Below, in pieces: positions 7,855 to 15,167 of a stretch of DNA of 21,638 nucleotides. Origin of the DNA: JBBQSF01 sp038214085 (GTDB taxonomy: Bacteria > Bacteroidota > Bacteroidia > Bacteroidales > CG2-30-32-10); the NCBI GenBank assembly GCA_038214085.1, contig JBBQSF010000046.1:1-21638 (forward strand), read 5' to 3'. The position numbers and the translations under genes were made by a program. The notes beneath the pieces were generated by a model. The model had not been told where the DNA came from, did not search any database, and saw nothing but the letters and a program-made list of their open reading frames with translations. Each line of letters starts with the position of its first letter. Position 1 is the first letter of the stretch.

Positions 7855-7876
7855 CGCATTAGAGATTTTTAATGCG
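7855..7876. repeat. Inverted repeat, 7-bp arms
   Basis: CGCATTA (7855-7861) pairs with TAATGCG (7870-7876) around an 8-base loop. It lies about 50 bp upstream of the -7 element of the next gene. Confidence 0.5.
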
Positions 7877-7928
7877 GAATTTGGGATTAACATAACTTGT
7901 TTATAGGGGATAAGTTATAAAAATTCCT

Positions 7929-7936
7929 TATATTTG
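7929..7936 (+). promoter_or_regulatory. -7 element of the second T9SS gene
   Basis: TATATTTG matches TAnnTTTG, 29 bp before the ATG at 7966. No good TTG is seen at the -33 distance, so it is weaker evidence than the promoter at 1674-1704. Confidence 0.5.
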
Positions 7937-7965
7937 TATTAAATATTTTAACTGATACCTATAGC

Positions 7966-10113
7966 ATGAGCAGATACCTTCTTATTCTTTTTCTGAATGT
8001 TTTATTTGCCTTTTCTCCTTTCGTAAGTTTTGCGCAGAGCAATGGGTCGGAACAAGCCAAACTAACGTCGTCAAATGTTTTCCGGATTAAAATTTCAAGA
8101 AGTACATATATGGATGATGCGGTAATTGGTTTTTATTTGCCAGCGCAGGAATATTTTGAAAACTTCGATTCGGAAAAAATGCTCAGCACGGACAATAATT
8201 TTCCGCAAACGTATACTAAAACTACGGATAATGTTGATGTTGCAATTAATGGCTTCCCGATTCTGACACAAAATACAGAACGCATTGTCCCCCTTTGTTT
8301 TGTTACGAAAGTAGCAGACTCATTTACCTTTACGGCAACCAATCTCGCGGATTTTGATGCTAACATTTCTGTTTATTTGGAAGATATACAACTGAATGTG
8401 ATACAAAATTTACGGCTGTTGAATACTTATTCTTTCAGCTCAGGTATCGCCACCAATACCACACGTTTTAAGCTTCATTTCATAACTCCGGTAACCATCC
8501 AATTAATGAACTGGCTTGGAACCACTTCCACCGACTGGGACGAAGCATCCAACTGGAATACCAATACAGTTCCAACTGCAAACAGCAATGTATATATTTC
8601 GGACATTGCTGCTCTTCAGCCGCACATTACAAATTTTCAGGCTTCACCTTCTGTTTGTAATTCGTTAACAATTTACAACGGAGCTGTTTTAACAATAGAT
8701 GCGGGCAAAGCTCTTACTGCAGGCGGAACAACCAGCCTTAACGGGACAGAATGTTTAATTATAAAAAGCGAAGGCTCATTTAAAGATAACGGAATAAGTT
8801 ATGTTGGAAGCGGTTCGGCAAAAGTTGAAAAAGATTTAACTGACGGTCGTTGGTGGTATATTGGCTCACCTTTGAGCAGCAGCAATACTGCATCAGCAGC
8901 TTTTGGTGCGTTGGGTGTAACTCCTGGTGTTGGCAAACGCTTGTATTATTACACCGAAGGAAGTAACGGCACTTACACTGCTGCTGCTGATGGTTATGAC
9001 TTAAGTACTACTAATCTTCAAGGTTTTGTTTTTAGAAATTACAGTGGGGTCACAAACGTAAATTTTATAGGTGAATTAAACACAGGAACTAAAGCAAGAA
9101 CAGACCTTTCCCGGAGTGGAACAGCATTTCAGGGATACAACCTTATATGCAATCCTTATCCTTCTGCTCTGGATTTGGGAATTGACGATGATCAAGATGG
9201 AATCACGACTTCAGGAATTGCTGTATCAAATCTTGTTACTACCGTTTGGTACAAAAACGGAAGTGGCTTTTGCACTTACAACTGGACATCAGGTACTGGG
9301 CAAGGCTCACCAGTAATCGGGCAACAATTTGTTCCTTCCATGCAGGCCTTTTGGGTACGTGTGTCTTCAGGCACCGGCTCTTTCACTATTCCCAATATCG
9401 CCAGAACTCACAGCAGCCTGGCTTTCTATAAAACGACTTCAACAAGCAATATTTTCAGAATGGATATTTCTGATGGAACACTTACCGATGAAGTTGTGGT
9501 TGGATTTTATCCGAATGCATCGAGTATTTTGGAAAATTATGATTCTGAAAAAATGTTTAGCGACAACAACAATGCGCCACAGTTATATAGTTTGACTTCC
9601 GACAACAATCAAGTTGCAATTAATGGTTTTCCTGTTATTGGAAGCAATGAAACCAGAGTAGTGCCTGTTGGTTTTATGAGCAATGTTGCTGGAACGTTTG
9701 TACTAAATGCAACCAACCTGAATGAGTTCGATGGCAGTATTCCAGTATATCTGGAAGATATGGCAGCAGGAACAATGCAAGATCTTCGTCAGAATGCAGC
9801 TTACAGCTTTACTTCGGGTGCTATAAATACAACGAACCGTTTCCGCTTGCATTTTGGTGCTATGACCACAGGTGTTGACGAAACGGCAAATGGTTCAACA
9901 TTAATTTATGCTTTTGGCAAAACCATTTATGTTAACACACTAGAAAGCAACAGTATCATCGAAATTTACGATATACTGGGACAGAAAGTAGCTTCTGCTA
10001 CATCAGTTTCAGGCATTAATTCCTTGCAGTCAAATTTTGAATCAGGAATTTATCTTGTTAAGGTTTTAAGCACCGGTATAGTAATAAGTAAAAAGATTGT
10101 ATTAAAGGATTGA
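7966..10113 (+). CDS. T9SS-exported protein, paralogue of the C-terminal part of the giant protein
   Basis: A 715-residue protein with a signal peptide (1-24, ending SFAQ) and a type A T9SS sorting domain (about 638-715, with EIYDILGQKV and GIYLVKV). Residues 182-715 follow the last 540 residues of the 1827-residue protein: an NWxxxxNW stretch, RWWYIGSPLS, NPYPSALDLG, GFCTYNWTSG, MQAFWVRV, then the SNIFRMDISDG module. A diverged copy of that last module (FRIKIS, DDAVIGFY, ENFDSEKM, ERIVPLCF, VYLEDIQL, RFKLHF) is placed directly after the signal peptide at about 36-172, so the module occurs at both ends. No enzymatic motif is visible; surface location is known for the family, function is unknown. 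It appears monocistronic, with a -7 element just upstream. Confidence 0.9.
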   Translation: MSRYLLILFLNVLFAFSPFVSFAQSNGSEQAKLTSSNVFRIKISRSTYMDDAVIGFYLPAQEYFENFDSEKMLSTDNNFPQTYTKTTDNVDVAINGFPILTQNTERIVPLCFVTKVADSFTFTATNLADFDANISVYLEDIQLNVIQNLRLLNTYSFSSGIATNTTRFKLHFITPVTIQLMNWLGTTSTDWDEASNWNTNTVPTANSNVYISDIAALQPHITNFQASPSVCNSLTIYNGAVLTIDAGKALTAGGTTSLNGTECLIIKSEGSFKDNGISYVGSGSAKVEKDLTDGRWWYIGSPLSSSNTASAAFGALGVTPGVGKRLYYYTEGSNGTYTAAADGYDLSTTNLQGFVFRNYSGVTNVNFIGELNTGTKARTDLSRSGTAFQGYNLICNPYPSALDLGIDDDQDGITTSGIAVSNLVTTVWYKNGSGFCTYNWTSGTGQGSPVIGQQFVPSMQAFWVRVSSGTGSFTIPNIARTHSSLAFYKTTSTSNIFRMDISDGTLTDEVVVGFYPNASSILENYDSEKMFSDNNNAPQLYSLTSDNNQVAINGFPVIGSNETRVVPVGFMSNVAGTFVLNATNLNEFDGSIPVYLEDMAAGTMQDLRQNAAYSFTSGAINTTNRFRLHFGAMTTGVDETANGSTLIYAFGKTIYVNTLESNSIIEIYDILGQKVASATSVSGINSLQSNFESGIYLVKVLSTGIVISKKIVLKD
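8068..8482 (+). repeat. N-terminal copy of the FRxxIS/ENxDSEKM module
   Basis: This segment encodes about 138 residues equivalent to the module at 9440-9858 of the same gene and to 6556-6972 of the giant gene. It has D-[ED]-A-V-[IV]-G-F-Y, EN[FY]DSEKM, AING, VYLED and RFxLHF in order. It is more diverged than the C-terminal copies. Confidence 0.8.
8742..9859 (+). repeat. Segment duplicated between the two T9SS genes, copy 2
   Basis: Counterpart of 5851-6974. The main length differences are small in-frame indels, for example ELGTDEFSTG-type versus DDDQDG-type spacing in the loop after ALDLG. Confidence 0.85.
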
Positions 10114-10193
10114 CAAGAAATAACCTGCGATTATGTGTTTTTGTTCTGTCATTTTTATTGAACACAAACAAATTCTAGAAAAACTTAATAACT

Positions 10194-10985
10194 GTGAAAT
10201 CTTTCCGTTTAATTCTGACTTGTTTCACTTTTGGTGTTTTTGTTATTTCCTGCTCAACAGAAAGCCGGATTTCCGCTTTGTACAAAAAGTATAAAGTTGT
10301 TGGCTCTTTTGCTCTATATAATTACAATGAGAAAAGTTATTTCAATTTTAATCCTGATGATTTTTCTGTAGCTACCACTCCAGCATCAACATTTAAAATC
10401 TGTAATTCATTAATTGGTATTGAAACAGGGGTAATCACAACCGAAGATTTTATTATTCCGTGGGATAGCGTTAACCGAAGTGTCCCGGTCTGGAACACTG
10501 ACACCGACCTAAAATCAGCATTTAAAAATTCAACCGTATGGTATTATCAAGAACTTGCCCGCAGGGTGGGAGGCGAGAAAATGAAATACTGGCTCAACAA
10601 GTGTAATTATGGAAACACTGATACTTCTGGGAGAATCGACTGGTTTTGGCTTACCGGTGGGCTTAGAATTACGCCTAAGCAGCAAATACAATTTCTAAAA
10701 CAATTGTATCTGAATGAACTCCCATTTTCGAGAAGAACTATGGATATTGTTAAAAATATTATGCTCGTTGAAAAGAATGGCAAATACACTCTTAGCGCAA
10801 AAACAGGCTGGGGTTTTGATAAAAATACTGATATTGGATGGTATGTAGGTTATGTTGAAACCAAAAACAATGTGTTCTTTTTTTCAAACAGAGTTTATTG
10901 TACCGACGAAGCAAATCCATTATTCCTTAAAGCCCGTACTGAAATAGCCAAAAAAGCACTGAAAATATTACATGTTTTACCTTAG
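10194..10985 (+). CDS. bla: Class D (OXA-type) beta-lactamase, lipoprotein
   Basis: A serine beta-lactamase of class D that would hydrolyse beta-lactams in the periplasm. All family motifs are present: STFK (65-68, nucleophile Ser65 and the Lys that is carbamylated in this class), S-T-V (113-115), YGN (139-141), Trp152 in IDWFWLTGG (the Trp that supports the carbamylated Lys), and KTG (203-205). The 263-residue length is normal. The start is GTG at 10194; no in-frame ATG lies before residue 130, and the GTG gives a signal peptide ending VISC, so Cys20 is a likely lipidation site. Base composition resembles its neighbours and no integron, IS or resistance cassette is next to it, so it looks like a resident gene. 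Substrate range cannot be read from sequence. Confidence 0.93.
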   Translation: MKSFRLILTCFTFGVFVISCSTESRISALYKKYKVVGSFALYNYNEKSYFNFNPDDFSVATTPASTFKICNSLIGIETGVITTEDFIIPWDSVNRSVPVWNTDTDLKSAFKNSTVWYYQELARRVGGEKMKYWLNKCNYGNTDTSGRIDWFWLTGGLRITPKQQIQFLKQLYLNELPFSRRTMDIVKNIMLVEKNGKYTLSAKTGWGFDKNTDIGWYVGYVETKNNVFFFSNRVYCTDEANPLFLKARTEIAKKALKILHVLP

Positions 10986-11056
10986 GGCTTCAAATACTGA
11001 CATCTTTTTTAGGGTATGATTTTTGATAAGGCTATTTAAATTAAATCTAAATTAGC

Positions 11057-11986
11057 ATGAAAACAATTTTGCTCATTTTTGGAGCTATTTTTTTATATTC
11101 GGGTTGTTATCAGGCAAATAAATCAAATTCGGCTATGAAATACAATAAACTTACACCAGAAGAAACAAGGGTGATAATAGATAAAGGCACCGAAAAGCCA
11201 TTTAGTGGCGAATATTTTAACAATAAAGCGAAAGGGACTTATTTCTGTAAGCAATGCAACGCTCCTTTGTATAAATCGGAAGCAAAATTTGACTCTGACT
11301 GCGGTTGGCCTAGTTTTGATGAAGAAATAAAAGGTGCTGTCACAAAAACACCCGATACCGATGGAATGCGTACAGAAATTACATGTACAAGTTGTGGTGC
11401 ACATCTCGGGCATGTGTTTTACGGTGAGGGATTTACTGATAAGGATATCAGACATTGTGTAAATTCCATATCAATGGTTTTTGTTCCTGAAAACACTGAA
11501 AGTAAAACGGATACTGCCATTTTTGCATCGGGCTGTTTCTGGGGAACACAGTTTTATTTTGAAAAACTCGATGGTGTAATTTCAACCGAAGTAGGTTATA
11601 CTGGCGGAATTAAAGAAAATCCGACTTATAGAGAAGTTTGTTCAGGAACCACGGGTCATTTGGAAGCTATACGTGTTGTGTTTGATACTTCAAAATTGAA
11701 CTATGAAGCCGTTTGTAAGTATTTTTTCGAAACCCATGATTTCTCTCAAACCAACGGACAAGGCCCGGATATAGGAGCGCAGTATCTTTCTGCAATTTTC
11801 TATAGGGATATGTTGCAAAAGGAAACGGCAGAAAAAGTAATTTCTGTTCTCACAGCCAAAGGATACAAAGTGGCAACCACGCTTAAACCTGCAAAAATAT
11901 TTTGGAAGGCAGAGGACTATCACCAGGAATATTACGAAAAAAATGGAAGTTCTCCCTACTGCCATGTGTATAAAAAAATATTCTGA
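11057..11986 (+). CDS. msrAB: Bifunctional methionine sulfoxide reductase MsrB-MsrA, lipoprotein
   Basis: Reduces both methionine-sulfoxide epimers in oxidised proteins: MsrB acts on R, MsrA on S. The signal peptide ends YSGC with Cys17 as likely lipidation site, so it should act in the envelope. The MsrB domain (about 28-145) has zinc-binding CxxC pairs at 64/67 and 110/113, resolving-type Cys82 in DSDCGWPSF, and catalytic Cys134 in RHCVNS. The MsrA domain (about 152-309) has catalytic Cys160 in SGCFWG, GYTGG, and a late Cys302 (PYCHV) that may resolve the disulfide. The B-then-A order and 309-residue length are typical of fused forms. It lies 71 bp after the beta-lactamase gene; shared transcription is possible but unproven. 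The stop codon lies inside the terminator stem. Confidence 0.95.
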   Translation: MKTILLIFGAIFLYSGCYQANKSNSAMKYNKLTPEETRVIIDKGTEKPFSGEYFNNKAKGTYFCKQCNAPLYKSEAKFDSDCGWPSFDEEIKGAVTKTPDTDGMRTEITCTSCGAHLGHVFYGEGFTDKDIRHCVNSISMVFVPENTESKTDTAIFASGCFWGTQFYFEKLDGVISTEVGYTGGIKENPTYREVCSGTTGHLEAIRVVFDTSKLNYEAVCKYFFETHDFSQTNGQGPDIGAQYLSAIFYRDMLQKETAEKVISVLTAKGYKVATTLKPAKIFWKAEDYHQEYYEKNGSSPYCHVYKKIF

Positions 11987-12009
11987 TTTTTAAGGTCAGA
12001 ATATTTTTT
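11973..12009. terminator. Bidirectional terminator between convergent genes
   Basis: AAAAAATATTCTGA (11973-11986) pairs perfectly with TCAGAATATTTTTT (11996-12009) around a 9-base loop. A and T runs flank both sides, so it can end msrAB from the left and the T9SS type B gene from the right. The left arm contains the msrAB stop codon. Confidence 0.9.
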
Positions 12010-12030
12010 AAAAAAAGAAAAAATTATTTG

Positions 12031-14595
12031 TTACTTAAGAATAGTAACTGTTCCGTTTATTGTTTCGAGATAATCAGGGAATGAAATAATAAAATAGTAA
12101 ACGCCGTCTGAATGACCATCGCCGTCCCAGTTATTCTGATAATTTGAATCTTCTAATATTTTTTTGCCCCAGCGGTTGAAAATTAAAAGTTTAGAATTCG
12201 GGTATTCTTCGAGACCTTCAATTACAAATTTATCGTTAAAGCCATCGCTATTTGGTGTAAATACGTTAGGAACAGTAACATTACATAACTTTCCAGTAAC
12301 AACAATCTGATCGGTAACAGAAACGCAACCGGTTTTTGTAACGGAAACTATATGTGGCCCGGGAACTCCGTTAGGTGAAAAAGTAATATTGGATGTGGTG
12401 AAGCCATCTGGTGTCCATAAATATGTGAATTCTGACGATTCATTTGGCTGTACTCCAAACAGATCAATTGACCGCTGAATGCAAATGGAAGTATCAGGGC
12501 CAAGATCAAGTATAGGGTGAGGAATCACTTTAATGTTAATTGTGTCGTAATCATAGCAAGGCGAACCGGGTCCTGACTGAACAGAAACAAAATAAAGTCC
12601 TGAAGTATTTACATTTAAAGTTTGGGAAGTGGCACCTGTACTCCAGTTGTAGATATATCCAGTACCGGGATTTGCATCGAGTAATAAAGATGTTTCAGAG
12701 CAAGTATCCGGACCAAGATTAACTTCGGGAACAGGAAAAACACTTAAGTGCATGGTGTCTACACTGGTGCAGAAAGTCGTGCCACCATCGCTGTTTGTAA
12801 CAGTAACGCTGTAATTCTGAGTCTGGTTTGCATAAATGGTTTGAGTAGTTGCTCCAGTGTTCCATAAAAAGGAAGTGGCCGTTGGGTTTCCTGCATTAAG
12901 CATTACATTGGAACCATCGCATATTGAAGAATCAAGGCCGATATCTACCAGTGGAGTTTGAATAACCTGAACATTAAAAGAAGTGTCGTAAGAGCAGCCA
13001 TAACTGTCCCAAATAGTTGCAGTATAAATAAAAGTACCTGCCGAAGTTGGTAAAATACTGGCTGTGCTGTCAGAAGTTGAAGTGATGAAAGGACCGGTCC
13101 ATGTAATAGAGTCGAGAGGTACAGTATAGGTCCATCCACCTGGAATTAGTGCTGGATTTAAACTTAAACCCCATGAAAATATGTAACCATTATCCTGAGA
13201 AAGGTTATCAGTAACTTTAATTTGCCATGTTCCGTTTAAAGGGCAACCCAGCAATACGTTCCATGCACCCGAAGCCTGATAAGTTCCTGCATTGGCTTGT
13301 TTTATATTGGAGCTTACTTGACCTATTGGATCTGTATATGTTGAAAGAGTTGTCCAGTTGGCACTGGCATCAATAAATCCGTTTGTTGAAGTTGGCGAAA
13401 AGCAATAATCGTAACCAATTCCCGGTGTCGTGTTCGAGGAGTTGTCGTCAACAGGCAAATTCTGTCCTACAGGTTCACCCAAAACAGTACCACCGCCATT
13501 GTTTGGATAATTCAAAAGAGTAACAGCGCTATTATTCGGGCAAATAAGTTGAAGTTTTAAGTCGCCCATATAGGTATGTTCCATGTTCATGCATACACCA
13601 AGCAAATCGGACAGATTTGTTAACGTAAGACCAGTTGGGAAAACGGTATAGGTTAAATTTGAAGTGTATGATACACCGCTTCCATCAGGGAGAAAAGTAG
13701 TATCGGCAATTTGAAGTTCGCCACTGGCTCCTCCGTTAACATTGTCAATTACAACAGTGGATGCAGAGCCAAATCCGGTAACAAATTCAACAGAATTACT
13801 AGCACATAGATTGGGAACAGGGTTGATTTCCTGAATTGGATTGCTGGAATGGCGTACCCTGCCAGTTTCGTAATTTGATGAATAGCAACCATGAACATCT
13901 TCAATACGAACGGAAAAGTCGAATCCGCTTTCCAAAGCATAAGTATGAGTTACGGTTTGCCCTGTGTCGAGAACACCATCGCCAAAGTCCCAGATGAACA
14001 AAGAAGTAGCATCGGTTTGTGCATATACGAGATTATTTTGAGGGTAATTTCCAAATGCAGAAAAAGTGATATTTGTTGATGGGCAAACGTCGATATAATA
14101 ATTATTCATTTCAGGAATGCAGTTTAAACTGTCTATCCGTACATAAACTTGCTGGCAGGGAACATGGCAGTTGATATTTGCCGCAAAACCTAAACCTGTA
14201 GCTGAAGTGCTAGTCCAGCGCAGTGTTAATTGCCCTGTTGAATTTGCTGCCGAAGCCATAACCTGCATTCCAATAGGTGAAATTGCACTTGTAAATCCTC
14301 CGTAGTTGGGCGAAGCTGTAGTTGGTCCGTCAAAAACTTCAAGAGAAGTTCCACTGGCTACATTCCACTGGGTAAAAGTTAGTTGAACTGCCGTGTTTGC
14401 TGTTGCCGGCGTAAAAGTGATTACATAAACTTTATTTGCAGTATAGCTGCCCGATGAGCCTCCTTCGTCGTAAACCGTGCCCGAACAAGTAGTGATATTT
14501 GTATTGTTGGTGGTATTGTTCATCAAATAAATCTGGGCATTTGCCGAACCAAGAAAAATACAAAATATAAGGGTAAAGTATAGCTTAATTTTCAT
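12031..14595 (-). CDS. T9SS type B sorting-domain protein with CUB-like, PKD and P-domain modules
   Basis: An 854-residue secreted protein with signal peptide (1-20, ending ANAQ). Order: CUB-like domain (about 25-145, starting near TTCSGTVYDEGG), a PKD domain with WDFGDG and THTY (about 175-250), a proprotein-convertase-type P domain (about 270-482, with HTYMGDLKLQLICPN and NGTWQIKVTD), several PKD/Ig-like repeats (about 485-770, with GLDSSIC, LGPDTC and LGPDTSIC), and a gliding-motility-associated C-terminal domain (about 770-854, VPNVFTPNSDGFNDKF, NRWGKKI, DGVYYFI). The last is the type B T9SS signal. P domains often accompany proteases, but no protease domain is present here, so the role is binding or unknown. 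It is second in an operon, 11 bp after the 142-residue gene. Confidence 0.92.
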   Translation of the reverse strand: MKIKLYFTLIFCIFLGSANAQIYLMNNTTNNTNITTCSGTVYDEGGSSGSYTANKVYVITFTPATANTAVQLTFTQWNVASGTSLEVFDGPTTASPNYGGFTSAISPIGMQVMASAANSTGQLTLRWTSTSATGLGFAANINCHVPCQQVYVRIDSLNCIPEMNNYYIDVCPSTNITFSAFGNYPQNNLVYAQTDATSLFIWDFGDGVLDTGQTVTHTYALESGFDFSVRIEDVHGCYSSNYETGRVRHSSNPIQEINPVPNLCASNSVEFVTGFGSASTVVIDNVNGGASGELQIADTTFLPDGSGVSYTSNLTYTVFPTGLTLTNLSDLLGVCMNMEHTYMGDLKLQLICPNNSAVTLLNYPNNGGGTVLGEPVGQNLPVDDNSSNTTPGIGYDYCFSPTSTNGFIDASANWTTLSTYTDPIGQVSSNIKQANAGTYQASGAWNVLLGCPLNGTWQIKVTDNLSQDNGYIFSWGLSLNPALIPGGWTYTVPLDSITWTGPFITSTSDSTASILPTSAGTFIYTATIWDSYGCSYDTSFNVQVIQTPLVDIGLDSSICDGSNVMLNAGNPTATSFLWNTGATTQTIYANQTQNYSVTVTNSDGGTTFCTSVDTMHLSVFPVPEVNLGPDTCSETSLLLDANPGTGYIYNWSTGATSQTLNVNTSGLYFVSVQSGPGSPCYDYDTINIKVIPHPILDLGPDTSICIQRSIDLFGVQPNESSEFTYLWTPDGFTTSNITFSPNGVPGPHIVSVTKTGCVSVTDQIVVTGKLCNVTVPNVFTPNSDGFNDKFVIEGLEEYPNSKLLIFNRWGKKILEDSNYQNNWDGDGHSDGVYYFIISFPDYLETINGTVTILK

Positions 14596-14606
14596 AACAC
14601 ATGTAT

Positions 14607-15035
14607 TTAAAATGATTTGTATTTATTGTATTTTTCAGTAATTTCCTTGGCAGAGAAAAATACGATTGCTATTCCCGAATCATCTAAGCGGTAACTTGCT
14701 GATTCGTCGGGTAAAATAGTGTAGGAATATTTGAGAATATTAATACTTTTTGTCCCTTTACTGATGTCGGGTTTTTCGGATACCAGTTTCTGATTATTGA
14801 GTGTCATCTTGGGCAATCCAGCAGTTTTTTCTTTCGGATGCTGAATGAGCACAAAAGCATTATCCAGAAAAAAATTATAATAAGTAACCATATCTGGATT
14901 GTTTTGGAGTAGAAATTCGACTTGTTCTTTACCAAAAGCTTCGTAAAGTCGGTTATCGGGAACCGGATTTGCAATCTGTGAGTATGCGCTGATGGACAAG
15001 AACAGAATGATGAAAAGTAAAAATTTTGATTTCAT
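14607..15035 (-). CDS. Secreted 142-residue protein of unknown function
   Basis: Not recognised as a named family. Residues 1-19 are a signal peptide (MKSKFLLFIILFLSISAYS). The mature part has a helical-looking stretch DNRLYEAFGKEQVEFLLQNN, an aromatic segment TYYNFFLDNAFVLIQHP, and a probably beta C-terminal half containing INILKYSYTILPD and SGIAIVFFSAKEI. There is no sorting domain, lipobox or membrane segment, so it is probably periplasmic. It is the first gene of an operon with the T9SS type B protein (11-bp gap), which suggests joint expression and perhaps a chaperone or partner role; that is inference. Confidence 0.8.
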   Translation of the reverse strand: MKSKFLLFIILFLSISAYSQIANPVPDNRLYEAFGKEQVEFLLQNNPDMVTYYNFFLDNAFVLIQHPKEKTAGLPKMTLNNQKLVSEKPDISKGTKSINILKYSYTILPDESASYRLDDSGIAIVFFSAKEITEKYNKYKSF

Positions 15036-15117
15036 ATTGAGGGCTTAATAAATGATTTTTTCTTTTTTGAATGATTAACCAGTTTGTAATATTTGATATT
15101 TTGTACTTTTTGTTTCC

Positions 15118-15125
15118 CAAAAGTA
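15118..15125 (-). promoter_or_regulatory. -7 element for the 142/854-residue operon
   Basis: On the minus strand the bases read TACTTTTG, matching TAnnTTTG, about 80 bp upstream of the start at 15035. No clear -33 TTG is present at the usual distance. Confidence 0.4.
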
Positions 15126-15167
15126 AAAAAAAATAATGATATTAACCGCTTTAGAATTTTTTTTTGA

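Larger units (their letters stand above)
7476..7965. other. Gene-free, hairpin-rich spacer
   Basis: About 490 bp with no credible ORF on either strand. It has a CTGCGTTGTCTGCGGGAG stretch near 7579-7600 like units I recall from other Bacteroidota spacers, three inverted repeats (7683-7711, 7733-7777, 7855-7876), and the promoter of the next T9SS gene at its right end. It may be decayed repeat or mobile DNA, or encode a structured RNA; the sequence does not decide. Confidence 0.6.

Noticed and set aside
10194..10985. Penicillin-binding or BlaR-type sensor instead of beta-lactamase
   Set aside because: Length of 263 residues, YGN and the Trp in FWL point to a free class D enzyme; no sensor transmembrane or protease part is present.
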